A stretch of 64,000 bases of DNA, taken from positions 1 to 64,000 of the forward strand of contig PDHQ01000045.1 in the NCBI GenBank assembly GCA_003339415.1, read 5' to 3'. Under the pieces are notes generated by a model. It was given only the letters and a program-made list of their open reading frames with translations, made no database searches and was not told the DNA's origin. The DNA comes from Ophiocordyceps camponoti-saundersi (nom. inval.) (taxonomy: Eukaryota > Ascomycota > Sordariomycetes > Hypocreales > Ophiocordycipitaceae). Numbering within the stretch: position 1 is the first letter of the stretch; the number at the start of each line of letters is the position of its first letter. Both the position numbers and the translations under genes were made by a program. Below, piece after piece: positions 21,015 to 32,695 of the stretch.

Positions 21015-22102
21015 TCAGCCAATCTCACGAAGCCTCGCTAGGGCTGCTGCAATGCCCCCGCCAAGCTGCTCCTCAGTACCGACAGATCCGGAGCTAGGCT
21101 CGGGCTTTCTCGACTCTCGCAGCGCTTCTTCGTCATCTGCCCTGTCATCCAACGGGGCTCGGGAAAGCGGCACTGGCTCGTCCATTGGTGATGTCCGTAT
21201 CGGAACATAAGACTCTGTCAACGGCGCCAAGCCGCGCTTGGCAGCCTTTTTTGTCGTTCGGAACGGCTCGTCGACAGCAGCGCTCCATCTCTTAACCTTG
21301 ACTCCGCCCCAGCCGCCAATCAGAGCGAGTTGTTCCGCGTCGGCGTTGATGGCATTCTTCAGGCTGCCGAAGTTGGCGACCAGGGCGACGGCGTCCGACT
21401 TGTTGAGACTCCTCGGCACCGTGACGAAGTCAACGAGCCTGTCGGCGTAGCTGGATGCTTGCCGACCGCGGATGGGGGCAAAGCTCGCGTTCTCATTTGA
21501 CTTGTACAATTCCAGATAGCGCGCAGCCTCGGCTGCTGACCAGCACAGGATTATCGTGACGTTGTTGACTACGGACGTCTTGGAAAGCTCCCGCAACGAG
21601 TCTTCGTGATTAGGAATGTCCACCATGGTGAGCAGCAGGCGGAGGTTGTATTTGCCCTGCAAGTTCCGGATGCGTGTATAGATGTACTCCGGATGTAAGC
21701 GGTGATACTTGAGACTGTTCGAAAGATGTCAGCGATCATGCTTAGGAACCTGCTGAGGAGATGGATCAAGACGCACCTCAGGAAAAGGGCACATGTCGAC
21801 TGGCCCAGAACATAGTCGGCCGGAAGATCGCTGTACTCCCACGGCATGGACCTGATGCTCGCCAAGATGGGATTTCCGCGCTGGCGAGGCGATACGAGGA
21901 TGGCCGAACCGCCCTGCTTCGAAGGGAGCACCTGAGGTGTCGGCTGCACGACCTTTGCGGCGGCAGCGGGAGGAGGGCCGGCGGTAGGCGGACGATCGAG
22001 TCGCTGCGGTTTAGGCTGTTGCACTGCCCGTGGCTCGGCCGCGGCGGCCATTGCCATGAGCAGCGATTCGTCGGCTCCATAATCATCGTCTTCGCCGTCC
22101 AT
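21015..22102 (-). CDS. RAD10: DNA repair nuclease subunit Rad10/ERCC1
   Basis: Rad10 forms the XPF-ERCC1-type structure-specific endonuclease with Rad1 and acts in nucleotide excision repair, single-strand annealing and interstrand crosslink repair. Exons are 22102-21777 and 21714-21015 (341 aa). The N-terminus is acidic and then Pro/Ala-rich. The central domain begins with ILVSPRQRGNPILASIRSMPWEY and spans the splice join, with FLSLKYHRLHPEYIYTRI and LLLTMVDIPNHEDSLREL. A tandem helix-hairpin-helix region follows (DAVALVANFGSLKNAINADAEQLALIGGWG). The C-terminal 60 residues are charged and not conserved. A telomere-like GGGTTAGGG motif lies about 130 bp upstream. Confidence 0.96.
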
Positions 22103-22228
22103 TTCTAGTTTCTGCTGAGACTCAGGGTCTGAGAGCCATCATGATGGTTGAGTGTAGATTCGCGTTTCGCTTACCCTACAGTTTCCCGGCCAAGTACTTT
22201 TTCCATGTTCCGACCCACCAGAGCTCAT

Positions 22229-22252
22229 AGGGGTAGGGGTTAGGGTAAGGGT
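22229..22252 (+). promoter_or_regulatory. Telomere-repeat-like (telobox) motif upstream of RAD10
   Basis: The sequence contains GGGGTAGGGGTTAGGGTAAG, with GGGTTAGGG matching the fungal telomere unit TTAGGG. It lies in the 310-bp gap between the RAD10 start and the next gene's stop. Interstitial teloboxes can be bound by Tbf1/TRF-like Myb proteins in promoters; use here is inferred. Only about three imperfect units are present, so it is not a telomere. Confidence 0.4.
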
Positions 22253-22412
22253 CTTATCACGATTCTATTCATCCCGGGATGGCAGAACAGCATCAACTCA
22301 TCACATTTCTTTTGCGTTACAAGTTTGTGGAATAGAAGCGTACATATCCGTACATATGTACCCTGTACTAGCCTCTCAATCAACTCCCGCAGAACTCCGT
22401 CAGAATCACCCG

Positions 22413-23666
22413 TCATTCCCCGTAATCGCTCTCGCTCATAGCCGCCTCGCCCGCCATTCTCTGGTGGATAGTCTGCAACGCCTTCAGCCAAGAGTCGATG
22501 GCATTCTTCGCCTCTCCATTCTGCGGCTCTGCGGAAGAAATCTGATCCCTTAACCTCTCGTAGGCCTCAATCAGCACCCAAACCTGAAGCCCCGAGGCGT
22601 TACTGCTGGATTGATCCTCCATAGCAGATGCCAGCTCTCGCGTCAACAGTTCCATCCCTATTTGAAGTCTTAGAGCGGCCTGGGCGGGCGCTTCGTCTTC
22701 GAATTTGTCTTGTTTCGCCGGCGAGTTCTCTTCCTGCGCTGGGGGTGGTGTTGCCGGCGGTGTCATCAGAGACGAGACGCCGTCTGGCTTGTGAGGAGGG
22801 CCTTTATCTTGCACCACGCCTTGTTCATGTCCGACAGGATTCCCGTCGTCGGATCCCGGTGAAGGAACCAATCGGCTCCGGCGTCGAATTCCGGCCGAGT
22901 CGTACGCCGCGCCGCGTCTAGACAGTCTTCGGCCGTGACAGCTCGCGGCCTCGAGCATGTTAACTTGGTCCGAGTTGGTATCGTCCGGGTATTCGACAAG
23001 GTCGCGATACTGCCGGGCTATTGTGCTCACGCTTGACGTTCTGTTTACTCCGGCGGGATCGAGCTGTCCGATCTTTCGGATGGGCTGCTTCACGCGGCTT
23101 CTGTGCGCGCACGACGACTGCGTCGGCAAGACAGGCGAGTCAAGTCCCCCGTCTTCGCCGCAAGTTTCCTCACAGTCAACGCGTGAGAGCTCAGGAACCG
23201 AGGGAGGAGGAAACATAGGAGGCGGGTGAGGCGGCGGCGAGAAGGGCGACGACAAAAGAGAGCGCCACATCAACGGCGGCGGAGGCGGAGGCGGCGGCCT
23301 GGTAGGCGAGGCAACTTTTGCGAGTGTCTCCGGATTGTCATCGTCTGTTCGGTCGTCGGCATTCACGTCAGCCTGGCCACGGGATGCAGACGGCTCTGCC
23401 TGGACTTGTAATGCTCCCATCTGTACATCGGCCAGGCAAACGACGGTGCCGAGTTCATTGACGTCTTCCTCCTTTGCGCCGGGGCTCTTGGCGCTCGCCC
23501 ATAGCTTTTGCAACTTCTCCTTGCTGGGCTTCAGGCCGCTGGCGATGCTGATTGCCGAGCGACGACGGCGGCCTTGAGTGGGAGACGGCGAATCCTCCGG
23601 CTTATGCTCCGGAGCCGGGGAATGGCTGCGCAGGTCCAGCGACAGGTTCCAAAGTGGCCTTCTCAT
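22413..23666 (-). CDS. Proline-rich protein of unknown function
   Basis: This is a single-exon frame of 417 aa that I do not recognise beyond resembling conserved hypothetical proteins of filamentous ascomycetes. The N-terminus is basic and Ser/Pro-rich (RRRRSAISIASGLKPSKEKL). A poly-Pro tract follows around residues 125-160 (eight prolines in a row, then PPPHPPPMFPPP). The middle has SSVSTIARQYRDLVEYPD and HGRRLSRRG, and a minimal MTPPATPPP motif like proline-directed kinase sites. The last 110 residues look helical and ordered (LRLQIGMELLTRELASAM, GLQVWVLIEAYERLRDQI, DSWLKALQTIHQRM), so this end is the probable conserved domain. No signal peptide or membrane segment is seen. The codon usage is like its neighbours. 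Confidence 0.7.
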   Translation of the reverse strand: MRRPLWNLSLDLRSHSPAPEHKPEDSPSPTQGRRRRSAISIASGLKPSKEKLQKLWASAKSPGAKEEDVNELGTVVCLADVQMGALQVQAEPSASRGQADVNADDRTDDDNPETLAKVASPTRPPPPPPPPLMWRSLLSSPFSPPPHPPPMFPPPSVPELSRVDCEETCGEDGGLDSPVLPTQSSCAHRSRVKQPIRKIGQLDPAGVNRTSSVSTIARQYRDLVEYPDDTNSDQVNMLEAASCHGRRLSRRGAAYDSAGIRRRSRLVPSPGSDDGNPVGHEQGVVQDKGPPHKPDGVSSLMTPPATPPPAQEENSPAKQDKFEDEAPAQAALRLQIGMELLTRELASAMEDQSSSNASGLQVWVLIEAYERLRDQISSAEPQNGEAKNAIDSWLKALQTIHQRMAGEAAMSESDYGE

Positions 23667-24404
23667 GACGGTAAGGAGATGGTAGGCAGAGCACGATAAC
23701 CACAGGGGAAGAGTGAGACAAGACGTTGCATCTTTGTATACAAGGAGGGCCGGCCTTCTTTTGAGGAAGCCAGCGACTTACACGATGACGAATACCTATG
23801 CTGTTGGGTGATGGCTGCACCGCCTAGTACCTATGCAGCCGAAGTAGGCGCTCAGCCCCGGAGCCGGGGAGAGGGATCATTGACATGCGAGTCTTAGGGG
23901 GGGAGGGGCCGAAAAGGAGGGGAAGGGGGCCTGTCAGCCGCCTATCTTGTTTCTATTTAAGTATCCTGTTGTTTGGTTCGTCAACGTCTGCGAATCGGAG
24001 GACTTGAGGCCGGGATGTTGTGGTTCGGAGGGTGGCGGTGCTGGTCGTGCTTGTCCCCTCCTCCGGCCCATCCGGCTCTATCCGGGGCCGCCGTGTGTAC
24101 GATGAGCCACGTTATTGGACCTCGGCTACTGAGTGAAATGATAAAAGACCGAAACGTCTCCGCCCTGGAGGAGAGTTTGCGTCGATGATTGTGAGATGAA
24201 GAAGTCTGGACCAAAGTCTATCATACAACTGTGAAGCACCTCCTCGTCTTCCACTCTATACTGCTAGATGCTGACAATTTGCTCTTGAAAGAGAAAGAGA
24301 AGAGAAAGAAGATGAACATAGAGAAGAAGAAGAAGAAGGATAAGTTTTTAATGGGGGAAACAAACAAAGTGAAACGAAAGTCAAAGGGTTCCCACTCCCT
24401 CAGA
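23667..24404. other. Intergenic region between the unknown protein gene and the subtilase
   Basis: About 740 bp with a G-rich stretch at 23897-23930 and an A/G-rich tract at 24283-24345 beside the subtilase 3' end. The tract reads as a Lys/Glu-rich open frame on the plus strand, but it has no family and lies antisense to the 3' region of the subtilase. No gene is supported. Confidence 0.4.
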
Positions 24405-25704
<1,300 letters not shown>

Positions 25705-27833
25705 GACGATTATGATTCTTTGGCTCAGCCAAGAAGATTGACCAAGGTGAAGAGAAAGAAGGGAAGGGAAGGAAAGGAAAGGAAAGGAAAGGAAGAAAGG
25801 GGAAATGGTAAAAGAGCGTTGAAGAGGAGGATGATCAGGCGTTGGATCAGAGAGGAGGCCTGCATTTTATCTCTCTTTCTTCAACCCTTGATTGCCGTCT
25901 CTGGGAGAGAAACAAAAGGTCCAAGTGAAGATCAATGACTTTGACCTCCTTCTTCATTCTGTTGTCGGCTCGTCAGCCCTTCCGTACGGCTTCCCCCATC
26001 CCTGCGATCCGTCCGTGGAATCGCCAAATTTCGTTCAACTGCCGTTGATGGCAAAGGTGGTCCAGGAGAGCCTTGTCGAGTTTCAGATGGTCCTTTTGCC
26101 CCTGCCTCTTCAGGTAGGTAAGTCTGTAGGGAAGGACAAACGCCTCGACGAAAGCCAGCCATTATTTCCTGGCTTCATGGCTCATCCAAGGAGTTGCCCC
26201 TTTCAGCTTCGTCGTTACTCTGTTCCCGCCATCTGAAAAGCCACTGAGGAGATGAAAGGAGGAAAGGTGGAACAGATGAAGAGAACATTGTTGAAGATGA
26301 GAATACGGCACGTCTCATGAGTCCGACGCGAGAGATAGATGATGGTTTTTTTTTTACTTCTTATTGTCGTTTACCTTGCTGATGGCCGGTCAAGCCGTGA
26401 CAAGGATTCGCGTTCGGCGACTGACCGACCGATTAGGAGATTCGCTGGTTCGCGTCATTCAGTAGCGCTTCCGCAGCTGCACACTTACGGGGGGGGGAAA
26501 CGGGCCTGGTTACGATGATGGCGTGTTGTATTTCTAGGTAGTACCAGCCGTTGTATGTAAGAACATGCGCAACCCTTGCCATCGAGGCGTTTTTCAGCGA
26601 AGATTCTCGAATGTCTTATAAGTCTGCAACGGTTCGGCTATGAAACCGCCATGTCGTTCTTCCCAATGTTTCCCCATCTTGCAGCTTAGCGAGAGCTTTG
26701 GCGAGCCTTCCAAGAGGGATGGGTTTTCTGGTTACATACATAGAAGCCCTTCTCCTATGGTGTCGTTGTCCGCATTTAAGCGAAACACTGGCCCGGCAGG
26801 GGAAAAAGAAAAGAAAAGTAAAGAAGGACCAAGGACAAAAAGCAAGTCGGTTCACCCGACCAAGGCTGAGAGTTGTGCCGAAGATGGGCATCACATTATT
26901 ACGTAGGTTAGAAGGATGGAATGAAGAGGGAAAAGGGGGTTGAGGTATGGCTGGTAACTGCGAGACGGCAGCGGCAACTAGTATGCATAACGATCCGTAT
27001 TGTTGAACAAAACTGACGGGTCTGCGTAACTTTGATCTCGTCATTATTTATTATTCGGAGTTAATCCGACGACTCACAACCTACCGTGAAATAATAACCC
27101 ATTATCCGTACTTGCCTACCTACCTACGTCCGTACTACTATCAGACATGTCGGCCTGGACAAGAGACTGACAACTCTTGACAGCTGCTCCTCTCCAGAAA
27201 TTCATACGCATATTACACATATAAGTACCTACCTATGTATGCTCAACCTCCCAACTTCCACATCGGTCAACCGCGTGAAACGGTATGTATGTATGTATGT
27301 ACGGCCGGCCAGACGCGAGATCTCATCATCACCATATCCGTTACCCAGTTCAATACCACCTTACCACTCCGCTTATCGGAACATCAAAAAGACTCTCCGC
27401 ATTTCGAAAAGAAGAAGGTTTTCGGTGACTCCGATACAGTGTTTGACATTGCCTGTCACTGATGCAGGCAAGACTCGAAAACGGCATGTCGACTTCGTCT
27501 TCATCTTCTCGTCGGTTTATTACCTGCCTAGATAGATTCAGACGTTACTTCAATCTCTTTGACCATGAGAGACTCAGCCGTTACCGGTACGACGTTGGAG
27601 AGCAAGGGTTCAGTGTAACCACTTGACACCAACAGACGGCCCTTTCGTGTCTCATCTGCCTACCCTAAGCCCCTCGTTCCGGCCCGTTCGGCCGATTCCG
27701 TCCCGACGGGTGATATCACGGCCATTTCACCGTCGCATCTTTCCTTTTCCCCCGCTTCTCTCAGATTCAAGCCGTTTCCGCTGGTCATGTCTCGACCTTC
27801 TGCTGTGTCTTCGTCTACCCTTCTCCCCTCGAA
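25705..27833. promoter_or_regulatory. 2.1-kb divergent region between the subtilase and the sugar-acid dehydratase
   Basis: This is the longest gene-free stretch outside the retrotransposon. It includes a (GGAAA)n purine tract at 25761-25796 just upstream of the subtilase, ATGT/CCTA tetranucleotide runs at 27110-27130 and 27280-27302, and pyrimidine-rich leader sequence before the dehydratase (27640-27833). No open frame in it shows a family or plausible splice partner. Regulated secreted proteases often have long upstream regions, but no site can be named here. Confidence 0.4.
25741..25800 (+). repeat. (GGAAA)n purine tract in the subtilase upstream region
   Basis: The run at 25761-25796 consists of GGAAA/GGGAA units and is flanked by further A/G-rich DNA. 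On the subtilase (minus) strand it is a polypyrimidine tract 40-100 bp upstream of the ATG, a position typical for fungal transcription-start pyrimidine tracts. Confidence 0.6.
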
Positions 27834-29242
27834 ATGACGTCTGAAATCACAATCACCGGCTTCACCTCGCGCGATGTCCGCTTCCCGACCTCGCTCGACG
27901 GCACCGGCTCCGACGCGATGAACGTCGCCGGCGACTACTCAGCCGCCTACTGCATTCTCGAGACCGACTCGCCGCTCTCGGGTCACGGCATGGTGCGTCG
28001 GCATCGGGGTCCGCTTCGAGCGGGCCGGCTGACGGTCCGCTGCAGACCTTCACCATCGGCCGCGGCAACGACATCGTCTGCGCCGCCATCGTCCACGTCG
28101 CCGAGCGCCTTCGCGGAAAGACGCTGGCCGAGCTGACGGCTCATTGGGGTCGGACGTGGCGCCATCTCGTCTCGGACAGCCAGCTGCGTTGGATCGGTCC
28201 CGAGAAGGGCGTCATACATCTAGCGCTCGGAGCCGTCGTCAACGCCGTCTGGGACCTCTGGGCCAAGTCCCTCGGTAAGCCGGTTTGGCGTCTCGTCGCG
28301 GACATGACTCCGGAGCAAGTCGTTGACTGCATCGATTTTCGCTACATCACCGACGCTCTCACCGAGGCTGAGGCCCTAGATATCCTTCGCGCCCGCGAGC
28401 CTCATAAGCAGGCTCGTCTGCAGGAGGCCTTGGATAGCCGTGCCGTCCCCGCTTACACGACGAGCGCCGGCTGGCTAGGATATGATGAAGATCGTATGAG
28501 GCAGCTGTTGCGTGATGCCCTCGCTCAGGGCTACAAGCATTTCAAGCTCAAGGTTGGTGGCAACGTTGACGACGACCGCCGCCGCCTCACCATCGCCCGC
28601 GACGTCATCGGCTACGACCGCGGCAACGTCCTCATGGTCGACGCCAACCAGGTCTGGTCTGTTCCGGAGGCTATCGAGCACATGCGAAGCCTCGGCGATT
28701 TCAAGCCCTGGTTCATCGAGGAGCCCACGTCGCCCGACGACATTATCGGTCATCGCGCAGTCCGTGAGGCGCTCAAGCCGCTCGGAATCGGCGTCGCCAC
28801 CGGCGAAATGGCCCATAGCCGCGTCATGTTCAAGCAGCTCCTCATGACGGGCGCCATCGATGTATGTCAGGTAGACGCCTGCCGCCTCGGCGGTGTCAAC
28901 GAGGTTCTCGCCGTCCTGCTCATGGCCGCAAAGTACGGCGTGCCCGTCGTACCGCATTCAGGCGGCGTTGGCCTTCCGGAATATACCCAGCATATAGCTA
29001 CCATCGACTATGTCGTCGTCAGCGGCGAGCGCTCCCTGCTCGAGTATGTCGACCATCTGCATGAGCACTTCTTGCACCCGTCCGTCGTCAAGGATGGCTT
29101 CTATCAGACTCCTCTAGAGCCGGGGTATAGTGTTGAGATGAAGCCGGAGAGCATGGAAAAATTTGCGTATCCCGGCGAAGAAGGGGTCAGCTGGTGGAGG
29201 AGCGATGAGGCCAAGCCTATTCTCAGAGGCCGTAGAATGTGA
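27834..29242 (+). CDS. Enolase-superfamily sugar-acid dehydratase (L-fuconate dehydratase-like)
   Basis: Members dehydrate acid sugars such as L-fuconate. Exons are 27834-27992 and 28046-29242 with a 53-bp intron (451 aa). The N-terminal capping domain starts ITITGFTSRDVRFPTSLDGTGSDAMN, which matches the fuconate dehydratase/ENOSF1 branch. The barrel has the base motif FKLKVG (KxK), metal ligands Asp in MVDANQVW and Glu in WFIEEPTSPDD and GVATGE, and the catalytic His in VPHSGGVGLPEY, so all key residues are present. No targeting signal is seen, so it is probably cytosolic. L-galactonate or another related acid is an equally possible substrate. It has no pathway neighbours here. Confidence 0.9.
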
Positions 29243-30238
29243 CGTGAGCCGCACTGAAGCGGCATGTGAAGCATGAAAAGTCTGTTTCGATAGGCAGGTA
29301 GGTAGGCAGATAGCTCTTGGAACTTGTCTCCGGCAGCGTTCCGAATCGGGTCAATGGAAGCTTACTCTCTTCTCTTCAGGGACCTGAGGGAGGCATGTGG
29401 TAACGTGGCCTGGGAAGATAGCGCATAGCATCAAGTTTCTCATCTCGAACTGTGTATCATAATATCACTTGGAAGTGTTGGTACTGGTTCTTCAATTGCC
29501 GGCGTGTGACCTTGTCTTAGGAGGATGAAGCAAAGCTACACGCCTACGTGGCTCCGTCTGGGGCCGGATCGCGAAGCCGTGTGGGGCCGGACCGCACCGG
29601 CGGCGGCTTCTGGCACACATTTAATGCGTGCATACTCCGTATGTATGTACAGACGGACATATGTCTCGTATGTCTGCATCCGTATCTTAGATGCCTTTCA
29701 GACAAGCATACGTTTATGTATGTCTCCCTCAGCCGCACAAGGTAAAATGACCACGTCGTCTCTCGTAGCTGCTGTTTCATGTTCTGTTCTGCTTGATCGG
29801 CAGATCGGTCTTGTCGCCGCCTCCGGTGTGAAAGAACGACATCGAAGCCATTGATGCTGCTACAAATTGCCTACCGTAGTAAAAGATTCCCGCGCACATG
29901 TAATTTGCAGTGCCAATGTTCAGTGTTCAAACCATGAAATCAAACATGGCTTCTGACACCGTAATATGCGATATCCACGTCACACACACACACACACACA
30001 CACATGCCTAACTTGTTTGGCTGATAATGGAGGCTTGGGAGGGCTGGCTAAGCCTTACGTGCGTCAGCAAATCATCTACCCGCTCGTATCTGGGTTGCGG
30101 GCACCGGAGCCCAATGGTTCGAAGGTGTGTCTGCAAGTAAACACTGCCACAACCTAAGCCCCGAGGCTCAGAACGAGGACGAGGATGTGGACAATTTGAA
30201 GTGCGCCTGCATGTTTTCGTGGTTTCTTGCTATATAGA
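29243..30238. other. Intergenic region upstream of the HET-domain gene
   Basis: About 1 kb with a (CA)n microsatellite at 29982-30004 and ATGT-type runs near 29640-29720. The short open frames have no recognisable family. No TATA box is clearly placed. Confidence 0.4.
29982..30004. repeat. (CA)n dinucleotide microsatellite
   Basis: An uninterrupted CACACA run of about 23 bp upstream of the HET-domain gene. Confidence 0.9.
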
Positions 30239-32695
30239 ATGGTGATGACCAGCATCGCCATGTCTTCTTACCGAATCCGCGTTATGAAGCTTTTCCCTGG
30301 AGACTGGAATGAGGAGATAGAATTCGAGCTCACACAGACTCTCAGTGAACCACCAAGCTACAAGGTGCTTTCTTATGCATGGGGCTCAAAGAAAAACAAG
30401 CGGCCCATCTACTTACGGGGTTCACGGGTTAGAAAGCGGTCCGTCTTTCATGTCACAATAAACCTCGATCATGCCCTGAGGCGGATTCGACGAACCGACA
30501 GCCATCTGACTGTTTGGGTCGACGCCATATGCATCGATCAGTCCAACGTCGAGGAGAGAAGCAGACAAGTTCGTCACATGCGGGAGACATTCATGAACAG
30601 CGAAGAAGTCGTCGTCTACCTGGGAGAGTCCGTGACCTCCATACACGGGACTCTTGAGCCATCTGTCTTTCGATTGGACGGCAGCGACTTTCAACATACA
30701 GCCAAGTTCAAAGACCGGCTGGCATGTCAAGAAGCAGGCAAAGGATATCAAGATATGGATTACGGGCTTGATGTTTTCTGCCTCATCCGCATCTTGGCCG
30801 AGAAGGCGGATCAGAAGGCCGACAGTTTCTGGCTTCAACTGAATCAAGATGCCGTCTATCAACAAAATCTCTTTGAAGGATCGAGACAGTTGATGCGGTG
30901 CAAGTGGTGGAGTCGGGTCTGGACTGTCCAAGAGATCATCGTGCCCAGAGCGGTGACAGTCTATTACGGCAACGTTGTGGCTCCATGGGATATGCTCGTA
31001 ACGGCTGCACGCTCCTGTCGGCGAGGCTCTTTGGCACTAAGACACGAATACCGCTGCGTTCTCGATGATTACTCCCAAAGAATACTCGAAGTCGAGAAGC
31101 GCAGAGAGCGTTGGCGGAACAACGAACGATCCGACCTTTTGTCTGTCCTGAGACAATTCGGTGATCGAGAAGCAACTGAGCCTCGGGATAAGATGTATGC
31201 CTTGCTAGGTCTGAGCAAGGACGAGTCCTCCATCGCACCAGACTATTCATTGTCAGTATCCAAAGTCTTCCAGAAGACGGTGCTACACATGGTGCGTCAG
31301 AGCCGATCACTTGACGTGCTTCTCGGAGACGTGGGGAGAAAAAGCGACCAGGCCTTCTTCCCATCCTGGGTTCCTGACTGGAGCACTGCCGCGCGTGATG
31401 AGGTGGAGCGACTTCGAGTCGACAACATCAAGTTGTTCAATACTGCAAGTGGCATTAACGAACGCAAGACATGTCGGTGGTGTGAAAGCTTGGGCAGAAA
31501 GTACGCTCATCATGTTGATTTCATCAAGGAGTGGAAGCCTACTTGTTATGAGGGCCCGAATCCTGCAAATATCCTCGAACACGGCGGCCTGTTCGACGAG
31601 CTGTGCACCATCCACACCAGGCTTCCCCCTGTTCGCGGACAGCGCAATGGAGTCATATCTATGTCAGGACTACTCTTCGATACCGTCGTCGTTGTTGCCG
31701 ACCCTATCTTATCAACCGACACTCTATTTTCGACCTTGAAGTCATGGGCCAAGGTCGTGACCAAGCATTTTCGTCGCCGATATCGCCAGCCTCGGGACCA
31801 AGAACTTGGCCACATGTTTAGCAGGACGCTCTGCGCAGACACCATCACTATTGACAACCGTCTTGGCAATGCTGACATCGGGGGGCTCGCGACTTGGCTC
31901 CTGCATCAATCAGAGCTCAGTGAAGCTCTTCAGTGTCGGTTCGGGGACCTGGCTGAGAGCGATGGCCTGCCGCAGGAGGACATAGAAGAAGCGATTCGAG
32001 TGGCTACGCACAAGCCAAGGCTTTTCATCACAAGTACGGGCTACATCGGCCTCGGGCCTACGAGGATGCAAGCCTTCCAATTCGTATACGTCCTCCCCGG
32101 CAGCAAGACGCCCTTCATTCTCCGTGACGTCGGAGACAGTCGAGGGGGTAACCATCTTGAACTGGTCGGAGATTGTTACACACATGGGATAATGGACGGT
32201 GAAGCCACTCGGAGATGGAGACGGGATGCTCGAAAACGAAGACTGGAACTATCGTGGAAACTGCAGAAAATCACTACCAAGGAGAAGTGGATTGCCAAAG
32301 CAGGTTATGACTCTGTCATGTCACTAAGAGGTTTGTGGCCCCTGATGATTGATGCCGAAGCCGAATTGCAAGGCAAGAAGCCAAAGATGGAAGAGCGGAA
32401 TCTTCAGGAGGATGAGATTGAAAGGAGACTAATCGACGCTGAAGATTGTCTACAAGCGGCAGCGGACATGTGGCAGAGAACGTTAGCATTGGAATCTTGG
32501 CCACCACATGAGCAGCATGAAATCAGGACACAGGAGGAGAGAGAGGAGAATCAGAGTTTCAAGCGACGTCAGAGGGAAATGTCTGCACGGTGGAATGGAA
32601 ATCGAAGGTTTGGTGCCAACTTCATTACAAGAAGATCGCAGTATCCGTATAAGCTCCCGATACATGACGAGGAAAGATACATATACCTAGTTTAG
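30239..32695 (+). CDS. HET (heterokaryon incompatibility) domain protein
   Basis: HET-domain proteins trigger programmed cell death or growth arrest when incompatible hyphae fuse and may act as fungal innate-immune effectors. This intronless frame gives 818 aa from the first ATG (MVMTSIAMSSYRIRV). The HET domain covers about residues 35-240 with YKVLSYAWGS, LTVWVDAICIDQSN, RQVRHM and CKWWSRVWTVQEI. The usual following block TEPRDKMYALLGLS and IAPDYSLSVSKVF is present near 320-345. The remaining 470 residues have no repeats (no WD40, ankyrin or TPR) and no N-terminal NLR-like partner, so the effector is not coupled to a visible sensor domain. Near the C-terminus is a charged helical stretch. 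The frame is complete. Confidence is high for the family and low for any specific incompatibility function. Confidence 0.92.
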   Translation: MVMTSIAMSSYRIRVMKLFPGDWNEEIEFELTQTLSEPPSYKVLSYAWGSKKNKRPIYLRGSRVRKRSVFHVTINLDHALRRIRRTDSHLTVWVDAICIDQSNVEERSRQVRHMRETFMNSEEVVVYLGESVTSIHGTLEPSVFRLDGSDFQHTAKFKDRLACQEAGKGYQDMDYGLDVFCLIRILAEKADQKADSFWLQLNQDAVYQQNLFEGSRQLMRCKWWSRVWTVQEIIVPRAVTVYYGNVVAPWDMLVTAARSCRRGSLALRHEYRCVLDDYSQRILEVEKRRERWRNNERSDLLSVLRQFGDREATEPRDKMYALLGLSKDESSIAPDYSLSVSKVFQKTVLHMVRQSRSLDVLLGDVGRKSDQAFFPSWVPDWSTAARDEVERLRVDNIKLFNTASGINERKTCRWCESLGRKYAHHVDFIKEWKPTCYEGPNPANILEHGGLFDELCTIHTRLPPVRGQRNGVISMSGLLFDTVVVVADPILSTDTLFSTLKSWAKVVTKHFRRRYRQPRDQELGHMFSRTLCADTITIDNRLGNADIGGLATWLLHQSELSEALQCRFGDLAESDGLPQEDIEEAIRVATHKPRLFITSTGYIGLGPTRMQAFQFVYVLPGSKTPFILRDVGDSRGGNHLELVGDCYTHGIMDGEATRRWRRDARKRRLELSWKLQKITTKEKWIAKAGYDSVMSLRGLWPLMIDAEAELQGKKPKMEERNLQEDEIERRLIDAEDCLQAAADMWQRTLALESWPPHEQHEIRTQEEREENQSFKRRQREMSARWNGNRRFGANFITRRSQYPYKLPIHDEERYIYLV

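Noticed and set aside
22229..22252. Chromosome end or telomere
   Set aside because: Only about three imperfect TTAGGG-like units, with genes continuing on both sides.
22766..22999. 77-codon alternative minus frame inside the unknown Pro-rich gene, with protein-like composition
   Set aside because: The main frame keeps plausible phospho-motifs (HGRRLSRRG, MTPPATPPP) and continues to the ordered C-terminus; no splice pair joins the alternative frame.
26616..27044. 142-aa minus-strand open frame in the long intergenic region
   Set aside because: Low conservation signals, biased composition, and no start context or splice sites of note.
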